Assembly: GCA_021018995.1 (NCBI GenBank)
Contig: CM037584.1
Location: 143,485,317 to 143,549,316 of the forward strand
Source: Chloranthus sessilifolius
Taxonomy: Eukaryota > Streptophyta > Magnoliopsida > Chloranthales > Chloranthaceae
Length of the DNA: 64,000 nt
Direction of reading: 5' to 3'
The translations under genes were made by a program, and so were the position numbers. The number at the start of each line of letters is the position of its first letter. Within the stretch, counting starts at the first letter, position 1. Below the pieces are notes generated by a model. That model worked only from the letters and a program-made list of their open reading frames with translations. It was not told where the DNA came from and did not search any database. Below are positions 48,400 through 60,286 of the stretch, piece by piece.

Positions 48400-49244
48400 A
48401 GTTTTTGGCGCCGCTGCCGGGGAGATCGGCGAAATTTTGATTAATTCGGTTAGGGATTTTTGTGTTTTGATTAAAAAAAAAAAAAAAAATCAATTTTTGG
48501 ATTTTTGCTTTGCAAATTCTTCTTTCCCTTATTTTTCTCTCTTAGGTAAGTAATTTTTTTAGGAGTCTTTTAAGAAGTTGAGATTTTTAGGCTTTTTATT
48601 TTAGATTTTGTAGGAGTCTTTTAGGAAGTTGAAATTTTTAGACTTCTTATTTTAGTTGGATTCTTTTTCCTTATTTTCCTCTTTTAGATATTCTAGGATT
48701 TTCTAAAATTAGTTATTAATTTTTTAGGAAGTTTATAAATTTAGGATACCTTCCTTAGGAAATTTAAGAATCTTTTATTTTTTTCCCTTATTTTTCTCTT
48801 TTAGATAAGATTTTGTAGGATTGCCATTAGGTTTAAAATTTAATTTTTTTAATTTTAATTTTTGAAATTCGGATTTTAAAAAAAAAAAAAAATAAATAAA
48901 TTTTGAATTTTGAATTCTAATTTTTGAAATTCGGATTTAAAAATTAAAAAATAAAAATAAAAAAAAATAAATAATAAATAAATAAATAAAATTTAAAAAA
49001 ATATTTTTGAATTTTGAATTTTAATTTTTGAAATTCGGATTTAAAAAAAAAAAAAATTAAAAAAAAAAAATTTTGAATTTTGAATTTTAATTTTTGAAAT
49101 TCGGATTTAAAAAAAAAAAAAAAATAAAAAAAAATAAAATTGTGCGCTTGTGTCAATCGATTGAAAATCTTTGTTTTAATCGATTGAAGCGGAATATTTT
49201 GAGTTTGTTGTGGATTCATCAATCTTTGTTTGTGAGCGTGGTGT
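48400..49244 (+). other. Athila primer site and leader, copy 3
   Basis: tRNA-Asp primer site at 48406-48423. The leader has four GAAATTCGGATTT-A(n) units, one more than the other copies. Confidence 0.85.
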
Positions 49245-51055
49245 ATGAGCTTTACTCGTTCTCATCACCCACATCTGCTACCATTTAATCTTGAAATCGA
49301 ACGATCTTGTAGAGAGAATCACAGAATTCAAAGGAATCAGTATCATCATACTGATACCATGGCTGATCAAAGGCAAGAAATGAATGGGAACAACCAGAAT
49401 ATCAATAATGGCAATAATGAAAATAATAGAAATGATGGGAATAACAATTACAATGAAGGCCCTAGAACACTCGAATATTATAATGATCCTGGTTTTTACG
49501 AGGATCAGGAATGTATAATGCATGATCCCATTCCAGGAAACCACTATGAATTCAAATCAGCGATGATCCAAATGCTACCAATTTTCCATGGGTTAGTAAA
49601 TGAAAATCCGCACGTTCATCTAAATGAATTCACTGGGGTATGCAAATGTTGAGTCCACAATGTCACCGATGAGATAGCTAAACTCCGACTCTTCCCTTTC
49701 TCTTTAAGGGACAAGGCAAAAACATGGTTTTATTCCTTAGAACCGCAATCTATTCAGAGTTGGGCAGAGCTACACCGTCAGTTTCTTAAAAAATATTTTC
49801 CCATGACCAAAGCCATTGAGTTGCGTCAGAAGATTCAATTCTTTTCCCAACAACCTACTGAAACATTCCATGAATGTTGGGAACGTTTTAAGGAATTGAT
49901 TAAGAGTTGTCCAAATCATCAAGTTCCAAGGTGGCAACAGGTCCAAAGTTTTTATAATGTGCTGATTCCTGAAGAGAGACGCATGGTTGATGCATCGTGT
50001 GGTGGATCATGTGCCACAAAAGAAGCTGATGAATTGTGGGCATTGTTTGAGAAGTTATACCAAACTTCGATACAAAGTGAAACTCTGGGGCGAACTAACT
50101 TGGATTTGGCATCTAAATCTCATGTGTTGACAAGAGATGGATTGTATAATGTCAAAAATAATACCTCTGATCTATCGACAAAGGTTGATATGTTGTCCAA
50201 GCAAATGAATATGTTGTTAGCTGCGACCAAGCAAGCTAAAGCTCCTGTCACCCCCACTGTGTGTTCAATTTGTGACCACCCAGGTCACATGGCTAATGAG
50301 TGCCCCACTACCTTGTCATTATTCCCTGATGAACCTACTCCTCAAGAGGAGGTGAATCTGACTCAATCTTATCAACGGCAGGGTAGAAACATATACTCCA
50401 ATACCTATAACCCGGAATGGAAAAATCACCCCAACTTAGGATGGGGTGGTTCGAACCAAACTGGTCAGGTAAACCAGCAGTACAGAGCCAACACAATGGG
50501 TGGACAACAAAATTTCCGCCCACAACAGAATCCCACTACCCAGCAGAATTCTAATTTCCAGCAGAACCCTCCTTATTTCATCCGAATTCCGATTACCGAA
50601 AAAATCAGAATTTTAATCAACCTCAGGCTACCGTTTCTAGAGATTCTGATTTGGAGGAAAAGGTGATGCGAAGCATGCATGCTTTCCAACAGATGATGAT
50701 AGATCAATTCAGTCAACTGACAAATCAGCTGAGTCAACGAGAGGAAGGTAGGCTCCCTAGCCAACCCGTCAACAATCCTCGAGGTCAAGCACCACCTGAT
50801 GCAGGACCATCGAATAGTCAACAGTTGAAAGCTATTACGGTACTGAGAAGTGGAAGAGAAGTTGATAATCAAGTGAAAATGCTCAGGAATCGATCAGAAA
50901 AGATGAAGCAAGAGAAGGCAAAGAGAAAGAAAACAAATCAGAAAAGAAGCAGAAAGAGAAAGAAAAGAGAAAGAGAAAGAGCAAAGAAGAGAGAAGGGAA
51001 AAAAAAAGTAATCGAGGATGAGTCTCCTCAACTCCAACTAGGACATGAACAAGAA
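49245..51055 (+). pseudogene. Athila gag, copy 3
   Basis: Same parts as in copies 1 and 2, including zinc knuckle CSICDHPGHMANEC (about 50267) and a basic Lys/Arg/Glu-rich tail. Broken. Confidence 0.9.
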
Positions 51056-51060
51056 TAAAA

Positions 51061-54000
51061 ATGGAACACCTTATGTCCCAAGGGCACCATTCCTCAATGC
51101 CTAACTCCTCCATCTAGAATGGGAAAGGGACCAAAAATGGAAGAAATTTTGAAACATTCAAGCAAGTAAAGATAAATCTTCCATTGCTTGAAACAATCAA
51201 ACAAGTGCTGAGTATGCAAAATTTTCAAAGATTTATGCACTGTGGCGAAAGCGTGCGTACTCATATTTCCAAGAATGTGTTCTGACTAATCAAGTCGATT
51301 CAATATTATAATTGGAAACCCACGAAAATTGAAAGACCACAGGTTCCAACTGTTCCATGTGTCATTGGTGGGCAACCAATTGGAAAAGCGCTATTGGATT
51401 TGGGAGCAAGTGTGAATCTAATCCCATAATCAATATCTGAAACTTCGGATTGGGTGAATTGCAACCCACGACGGTCACACTGCAACTGGCTGATAGGTCA
51501 GAAAGAAGACCTAGGGGAATTATCGAGGATGTTTTGGTTGGAATAGACAAGTTTGTCTTTCCAGTGGACTTTATTGTTTTAGACATGGAACCGCCTGTTA
51601 AATTAATTAATCAAGTCCCCATCATCCTTGGACGTCCGTTTCTCGCCACTGCAAACGCTTGCATTAATTGTCGAACGGGAGTCATGGACGTTTCTTTTGG
51701 GAACATGAAGGTCAGATTGAACATATTTCATGCGATGAACTATTTCCCTAACGAGGATGAGGTCGAATGTTTTTACATCGATCAGATGGACGAAGTGGTG
51801 GATGAAGCATTACCATCAATGCTCACCAAAGAAGAATTTGAAACCGCTTTGTTGGCCATCTATGAAGAAAAAGGATCCGAAAGGAAGCAGTCCGAAGAGA
51901 CGAGGTTGAGTTTATCATGTCCATATGATAACTTATGTGAAGTTGTGACTAAGAAAGAACCGTTACCCATTGAAGTAAAAGCTGAACCGACTCCATCAAT
52001 TGAGGAGCCACCGACTGTGGAATTGAAACAGTTGCCTGAATCTCTCAAATACGCTTTCACAGGGCCACGAAACGCGTTCCGGTGATAATTTCATCCACGT
52101 TGTCTGAAGAACAAGAGCATGACCTGTTGAAAGTGCTTCTAGATCACAAGCAGGCTATCGGATGGACTCTAGCTGATTTAAAAGGGATTGACCCATCAGT
52201 ATGTATGCACAAAATACATCTGGAAGATGAGAGTAAACCATTGAGAGAACCGCAGAGGCAACTTAATCCGAACATGCATGAAATCGTTTTAAAGGAAATC
52301 ATTAAATTACTCGATCGGAATCATCTATCCGATTTGATAGTGAATGGGTTAGTCCGACCAAATTGTCCCAAAAAGTTCTAATCACCGTGAAAGAAAGCTG
52401 AAAGGAGAATTGTTGCCTACTCGTGAAACTACTGGGTGGCGTGTCTGCATTGATTATAGAAAATTGAACACAGCTACCAGAAAGGATAATTTTCCCCTTC
52501 CGTTCATCGATCAAATCCTCGAGAAGTTAGCAGGGTAAGAGTTTTATTGCTTTCTTGATGGTTATTCGGGATACAATCAAGTGCCCGTTTTTCCACCTGA
52601 TCAAGAGAAAACGGCATTCACATGCCCTTACGGTACTTTTGCATATCGAAGGATGCCGTTCGGCTTATGTAATGCACCTGCTACTTTCCAACGATGTATG
52701 TTGGCCATATTTTCGGATATGATTGACAAGTTCATCGAGGTGTTCATGGATGACTTCTCGGTTTTCGGAAGCGTTTGGTTCTTGTTTGAATCACCTCGCT
52801 TTAAGCTTTACAACGTTGTGTGGATTCTAAACTTGTTCTTAGGCGGGAGAAGAGCCATTTCATGGTTCAACAAGGAATTGTTCGGGGCATATTGTTTCCA
52901 AGAAAGGAATTGAAGTGGATAAGGCCAAAAGTCGACCTAATTGCCAATTTGCCCCCCAAAGAGTGTTCGCCAAATTCGATCATTTTGGGGCATCTTTGGA
53001 TTTTATAGGCGATTCATTAAGGATTTCAGCAAGGTGGCTAAACCTTTATGTACCTTGCTTGGTAAAGATGTCCCTTTTGAATTTGATGAGCATTGCATGA
53101 AATCATTTCTGAAGCTGCGTGAACTCTTATCAACTGCACCAATAATCCAACCACCAAATTATTCTCTCCCATTCGAACTCATGTGTGATGCATCTGATTA
53201 CGCTATCGGAGCTGTTTTAGGGCAAAGGGTGAACAAATTACCTCACGTAATTTATTATGCCAGTAAGACGTTGATCGATGCACAGCTTAACTACACCACC
53301 ACTGAGAAAGAACTATTAGCTGTGGTGTATGCTCTGGATAAATTTCGTTCTTATCTGCTTGGATCAAAAATAGTGGTCTTTTCAGACCACTCTGCATTGA
53401 AATATTTGTTAGCGAAGAAGGATGCCAAACCACGATTGATCCGATGGATTCTGCTACTTCAAGAGTTTAATTTCGAAATCAAGGATAAAAAGGGAGTCGA
53501 GAATGTTGTGGCTGATCACTTGTCTCGTATTTTGCTTGAAGAATTGGTTACACCTGAACCTATCCGGGACACTTTTCCGGATGAGAAATTAATGGCAATT
53601 GACGCGACCGCTACGAAAGTTCCTTGGTTTGCCAATATCGTGAATTATTTGGTCACGGGCAAAATCCCTACTGAATGGGGAAAGAATGATAAGAACCTCT
53701 TCTTCTCCCAGATCAAATACTATTTTTGGGATGAACCACATTTGTTCAAGATCTGTTCAGATCAAATCATCAGGAGATGTGTACCAGCAGAAGAGCAACT
53801 TAGCGTTCTCGATTTCTGCCATGCTGGAGCCTGTGGAGGCCATTTTGGAGGATGAAGATCATGAAAATTCTTCAAAGCGGATTCTACTGGCCCTCCATCT
53901 TTCGTGATGCTGCTTAATTTTGCAAAGAATGCCAAAGATGTCAGCAGCTTGGAAATATTTCAAAACGGAATATGATGCCCCTTAACCCGATTTTGATTGT

Positions 54001-54891
54001 TGAAATTTTTGATGTTTGGGGATTGACTTCATGGGTCCTTTTCCCCATCTTTGGGTATTCATACATTCGTAGTGTTGACTACGTTTCCAAATGGATTGAA
54101 GCTGTGGCAACCAGTTCAAATGACCACAAAGTGGTGGTCAAATTTCTGAAGGAAAATGTCTTTAATAGATTCGGGTTTTCACGTGCGATCATTAGTGATG
54201 GTGGTTCGCACTTCTGCAACCGCTATTTTGCTACTTTAATGAAGAAATACGGCGTCACCCACAAGGTTGCAATGCCGTATCACTCGCAAACTAGTGGTCA
54301 GGTGGAAGTGTCGAACCGAGATTAAACGAATTTTAGAAAAGGACGATGCGATCGGATAGAAGAGATGGTCAAACCGGCTCTCGATGCTCGTGGGCCTATC
54401 GTAAGACACCAATTGGAATGTCTCCGTTTAGAATTGTCTTCGGGAAAGCATGCCATCTTCCTGTTGAATTGAAGCATAAAGCATTTTGGGCCATCAAAAG
54501 ATTAAATTTCGATATGCAAGCAGCAGGATCAAATCGAAGGCTACAGCTAAGTGAATTGGAAGAGCTACGCTATGGAGCGTATGAAAACTCAAAGATGTAC
54601 AAAGAAAGGTATAAGAAGCTGCATGATGAGTCAATTTCTCGGAAAGAGTTTCACATTGGGCAAAAGGTTTGGCTATTTAATTCCAGACTAAAGCTTCACC
54701 CGGGAAAACTGAAATCGAGATGGGAAGGCCCGTATCAGGTTATTTCTATTAGTGTGCATGGTGCGATTGAGATCCGCAGTCTCACGGACAATCGAGTTTT
54801 TAAAGTGAATGGGCAACGTCTTAAACCGGTGTTTGAGCCCATGACCCAGATGAGAATTGAGGCAATGCACCTTAGTGACCCAGATTCTTGA
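51061..54891 (+). pseudogene. Athila pol, copy 3
   Basis: Protease, reverse transcriptase (YRRMPFGLCNAPATFQRCM, about 52645), RNase H (about 53180-53530) and integrase (about 53810-54890) are recognisable in order. It is the most damaged pol of the three, with many breaks. Confidence 0.9.
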
Positions 54892-56990
54892 TCAATGAAG
54901 AGGTCGAGCTGTCGACACTTAAACTCAGCGCTTCCTGGGAGGCAACCCAATGTGTTTTATTTATTTTCGTTTTCATTTTTGTTTTTGTTAGTTCTAGAAT
55001 ATTAGTTTTCAGTTTAGTTTAGGTTGTTTTTAATTTCCAAATTAGTGTAGCCACATTACCTTCAATCTATTTTTGGTCATGTTCTAATTTTATGCACATA
55101 TTCTCTACACCTGATCTTTGTATTGAGGTACTTTTTAACAGGTTTGGGGGTGTGCTACTTATTTCAATCAATGAGGACATTGTCATTTTTAGGTTTGGGG
55201 GTATGATTCTCTATCTTGCGTTACTTTCTTATTTTTCTTCATATAAAAAAAAAAAATAAATAAAAATAAAAAATAAAAAAAATAACATATAAAAAATAAA
55301 TTTTGAACCATCATATATGAATTTATTTTCGATAGTTTTCAAACTTTAGTTGATGATGCATGTGAATTTAATTTTTAGAATATCGATGTCAGATTTTGAA
55401 TGCTTGTATCTAGGATAATGAAGCTTAATGTGATATTTTATGGGTAATTTTGATATTCATGCTTTGAATTTTTACACTTATACCAAGCTAAGATTTAGAA
55501 ATCGATGAACTGTTTTGAACGGTGAATCTTAGGTTCTTAGTGGAGACTAAACCCAGGAAGCGTTAGAGCCAAATATCCGTTGTTAATGAGTGAATACATA
55601 AACTCAGAGTTTTCTTTGAATACGAATTATCTTGCATAATCTCATATATTTTATTTTGACTTGTGACTTTGCATGATATCAAATTCATATTATTGTGTTA
55701 GAACGTACTGTATATCTACTCAAGACAAATAGACAAGGTTACCATCTTTTAAGGACATGATTGAAGGCCATCTTTGGCTCGTTTGTGCTTAAATGCCCCA
55801 CCTCATATAAATTTATCCTTCTAGTACCCCTTTGAGCCTATTGGAAAATTTACCTTTATATATTCTTTGATAAGCCACGTTAACCTTTAACCCTTCACCA
55901 TTTCTGAAAATTCAGGTTTACCCTTCTTATTTCTGAGAAATTAGGAACGAGAGATGAAAATGAATGAAAAGAGAGTAAGTGGAGAGATACTGAGTTGTGG
56001 TGTTTACTGAGAGTGTATGGCAAAAATATAAAAGAAAAAGAAAAAAAAAATTGTGAAAAATAATGAAAAATATGAGGTGCTTCAAAAGAAAAAGAAAGTT
56101 GAGAAAAATAGAAAAATATTGAGAAAAATAGTGAGAGATTAGAAAAGAAAAAGAAGAGAAATAGAAAAATCAGAAGTTTGTTTCTTTTCCGATTTCTCAG
56201 AAATTTTGAATCTCAATTCCCTTTCTTTCTTACCCTTTCCTGAGCCCCATTACAACCCTACAAAAGACCTTCATGATCTGATCTTGCATTGGTAACTGCC
56301 TTGTGGAGAGTAAATATATGATACTTATGACACTTGATATGACATACTTAGGATATACAAGTATCTGTTCTTATGAGATTTGATTTTGTTCATTGATTAC
56401 ATCGTGTTTCAGTTATCATGTGAGACCTTTTTGCTTGTTTTGTATTGATCTCTCACATATGTGCGAAAGCTTACCCATCATCGGAGTGATTTTATTTCAA
56501 GAGTATACCTAAAGTGAGGATTGAGTCTAGACAACAGACCCGACAATTTTCCGTTTGAACTAGTTCTGAGATGAATGAATTTTGGTTTGGGTATGCATAC
56601 ACTTCAGGAGTAAGCATGAATGGATGAGTTATCTAACGATTTGAGCATTAGACTAATTTGAATGGATGCTAGTATGATTAGTATAATATTGTTATTTAAA
56701 ATTGAGGATTCGCATGTTGAATTGATTAATGATTTTGAGTTTTGAATGGTATATATGTTATAAAAAATCATGTTTTGAAAACTCAATTTTGCCGATGGTT
56801 TGGAATTTATTGAACTTTGTGGGTAACTTTACTGTAAACCCTCAGGAGACACAACTCCTCCACTAGGGATCACCTAGGGGTTTAAAGGCTTATTGCACAC
56901 GCTAAGTGCAATCGTGTTCCCTACGAAAGTGGCATTTATTTTCTTTAGTTTGCTTTGCTCGAGGACTAGCAAAGTGTAGGTTTGGAGGTG
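54892..56990 (+). other. Athila 3' tail and polypurine tract, copy 3
   Basis: Same layout as the other tails, ending in GTTTGGAGGTG before LTR 4. In this tail copy 3 resembles copy 2 more than copy 1. Confidence 0.85.
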
Positions 56991-58373
56991 TGATGAGTAG
57001 TGAAATATGATGATATTTCACCCCTAGATACCTATATTTAGCTATCCGATGAAGGCTATCTGATAAGAATTATTAGATTTGAAGTGTTTCAGGTAAATAC
57101 AAGCCAAGTGCAGAAAACAGCCCAAGAATTCTGAAAATAATGTCAAAACACTGCAACTTTGGGTCATCGAGAACTTGGTGCCACTTGTAGCTCAATTTGG
57201 ACATTTAAGACGGCCGCATTATGAAATTGTTAAAACACAAACATTGTAAAGCTTTCTATCAGCTTTCCAACGGATCAAGAATCGCCTCAATCCGAGTTCG
57301 GGACAGAAAGTTATGGCCAAAATACTGAAGCAGTGTCTGATGTAAAGTTCGGCGGGAATTCACGAAAATCTGGGAGGTCGATGCATCGACCCTATTGGGT
57401 CAATTAATCGACCCTAAATTTTCGAGTTGGAACACCTTTGTGGCTGGGAAACTTCGGCTCTATTTAAAGCGGATCAAACACTTCGAAAAAGGGGAATTAA
57501 AGAAAAGAAATTAGGAGCAAGAATTAGAGATAGGAATTAGAGATAGATAATTAGAGAGTTAGTTTTAGCTTTTCTTTTTTTTAGAGTTTTTGGAGAGGAT
57601 TATTTATTCATTATTATTTTTGGTTTTAGACTCCTCTGAGCATCTTTTTAAAAGTTCTTCTTTTCTCCTTCTTCTAGGGATTGATTTGGGTAGATTGTAC
57701 TTAGGATTTGCACTGTCTTTCTTTTACATTCATAGATTGTATTTAGGAAAAGGCATTGTAACCAAAGATTTTTGGAAGAAATAAAAAGAGGAATGGCTTT
57801 GAATGAACAAGGAGATCATACACCAAAGATGAGCGGCTAAATCAGTAGATCGGGAAATATGCGATCCCCAGATAAGTACCCATATTTATGATTAATACCA
57901 TAGTCTAATGTTTTTATTATTTTGATCTACACATCACGAGATACGTTATGCTTCTTACATGACTCATACCGCAATGATAGGCTGAGTCATTGTTTTTAGA
58001 TAGGGTATGCCGGATTGATGATCATACTTGATTTCAAATCATTTTTATGAATGAATGATGGTGATGGTGTGAATGATTCTTTAATGAAAGGGGGGTACAA
58101 ATCTGGGGTAGCATATTTCTTGACCTTATTTAAATTTTATTCTTAGATTCATCTGTAATTAGTTGTTTAGATTAATTTATTTTTCTTGCATTTAGAAAAA
58201 GTGATAAATTTTTGGTAAATCAAATCTGCCCCTTGGTACTTCCTTGGGGACGTTTTTAAATCTCTGAAAGAATTAATTAAAATTCAAGATTTCCCTGTGG
58301 GTTCGACACCTTTATTCTTGCCATACTGCAATAGATCTTGTGCACTTGCAAGGGTTACATTTAAAATCGATCA
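56991..58373 (+). repeat. Athila LTR 4 (outer 3')
   Basis: Ends ATCGATCA directly against the right target-duplication copy. Palindrome 57376-57391; TATA-like 57460-57469. Confidence 0.95.
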
Positions 58374-58378
58374 GTGGC
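58374..58378. other. Target-site duplication GTGGC (right copy of the Athila array)
   Basis: Matches 27558-27562 exactly. Confidence 0.92.
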
Positions 58379-60286
58379 GCAAGCGAATGTCAAGGTAAAA
58401 GGGAAATTATATTGATAAGATAGTGAAGGCCTTGCAGATCATGTCAGACCAAGTGTATCATTGCTCACACCAACAACGCTTAAGGGGTCTCTTTCGGTAA
58501 ACATTTATGATTTCTCAAAGTTGAGTATACTCGATGTTTAGTTCCACGGGGGGAAGGAAAAGAATATGATAGGGTGAGATAGATAGGAGGGGGATGCATG
58601 CAAAGTTTTAAAATTTTGGGTGGGACTAACTTCAATCAATTCTGTAAAAATTGAAAAGCGTGACTCTTGAGACATCATTGAGCAGATTCATCGGAATGGG
58701 ATTTGGGAAATCTAGCCTTCATTTGAATTGTGGAAATGACGCCTGATATGCCAAATACTCCTTCTAGCCTTCTTACGCATACTGATGATTGTTGCTTAAA
58801 GGAAGACGTACAGTAGTTTCATGAATTTAGAAAAGTCAGGTTTTGAAAAGGTTTTAATACTTATTATTAAGTTAATTATATCTTTATGGAAATATCGAGT
58901 GAAGGGATGATATTTACCTGGATGAGTGTAGAGACTCACGCTCAGAGGCGAAGTTTTTGCTCGGGATTGAATGATGAATATTCTTCAATGAGGGGTTGAT
59001 ATCAGCTTTTATCTTCCTTATCATGAAGCACAAAGGTTCATTCATCTAGAGACAGGTTATGGTGATCGAGGGGCTTTTACCGCTGTCGTGAGTGCATGTC
59101 GCAATCGCACGAGGGACTATGCCACAGTCAAAGTACAGGTGGTGCAACCATAATAAGATAATGTTAAGATAAGAAGGGTATCAGAAGATGTCAAGTGATA
59201 TCAACAACAAGTGCATTGTGGTGCAGCTCGAAAAAAAGGGTATTCTTCAAGGAATATTTGGTTATTCTCTAGAGAAAAGATTCTTGCATATGCTCAGGAG
59301 TGATTCTTCGATTTCATTCTTGGTAAGAAGAATTTTGTAGGTGTGATAGAGAGAGTAAGATAAAAAGGTATTTTGTTGTTTATATGTGTATTTTATATAT
59401 GTTTTTTATTTTGTATAGGTTGAAAAATAAATTATGTGAGAATGAAAAGAGTGAATAGGTTTTTTTTGTGTTCCACGGTCTGACTTTGGGGGAAGAAAAT
59501 AGGAGATAATAAATAAAATATTAATAAAAGAATGCCCCAGCTTCAGAGTATTGGTCTCATTACTCCATTATCGTTGCAAAGCTGTCAGTGCTAAAAATAA
59601 TGCCCAGTGTCAGACTGCAATGGGACTTTCCTCAGCCTCATAGATATCCTGGAGCGGCTTGGAAATTTTGAGTGTTTAAAAGAAATTCCCTTATGATGAT
59701 GATCCCATGTTGGGAAGTAATTTAATTGTTTCGGCCACATGTCGGGCTTGATTTTGTAATGATCATCATGTATCATAGCTTTCAACAAGAATGGGATGGG
59801 TGGCAAGTAATGAGTGATTGCATCACTTGTCATTCAGAAGATTTCGGTTTTATTCTTAAAGGGATTTTGAAAATCATTTGACTCATGTTTCAAAAAGAAA
59901 ATGAAGGGTGAAGAATGATTAGGCTTCTTATTCAATTTTGAAATAGTAGTCAACTAACTTTTTCTCGTGTGTGTAATGTAGTGCCATGATTGAGCTCTTC
60001 ATCATGTTTCAACACCATCAAATTATTAAATTTTGTGGTTAGCAAGAGTTTTATCCTCCTCCCACCACCGTACGACAACATCTAGAAGTGTGAAGAATCC
60101 AAGGATGCCATCACAATTTTGCTTATGCTTCCCTAGGTTCATTGACTTGTTCATTCGTGTATGCTCTTGCTCAGTTGTGCTTCTCATTTTTTTATTTTTT
60201 TTGAAGCATGCATGTATATTTTTCGAAACAACCTACTAACACAAGAATTGTGAGATTTGATGAAACCTTGCATTTTCATTTTTTAT
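58379..60286. other. Right flank of the Athila array, gene-empty
   Basis: Continues the DNA present before the insertion. It includes the 59065-59158 block similar to the left flank. Small open frames show no domain. It may be the 5' untranslated or gag-leader region of the unassigned gypsy-like element whose LTR tail is at 27295. Confidence 0.45.

Larger units (their letters stand above)
27563..58373 (+). mobile_element. Tandem trimer of an Athila-type Ty3/gypsy retrotransposon
   Basis: Four LTRs of 1,382-1,383 bases alternate with three internal regions of 8,517, 8,172 and 8,591 bases, all in plus orientation. Every LTR starts TGATGAGTAG and ends ATCGATCA. Each internal region starts with a tRNA-Asp primer site and ends with a GTTTGG(G/A)GGTG-type polypurine tract. 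Gag and pol resemble the Athila clade; no envelope-like frame is visible in the 2-kb 3' tails. A single target duplication (GTGGC) brackets the whole array. All three copies are broken, copy 2 having the longest open pol stretch. LTR pairs differ by roughly 1-3% by eye; with a commonly used plant rate near 1.3e-8 per site per year that means about one million years or less. It is a fossil array, recent but inactive in coding terms. Confidence 0.95.
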
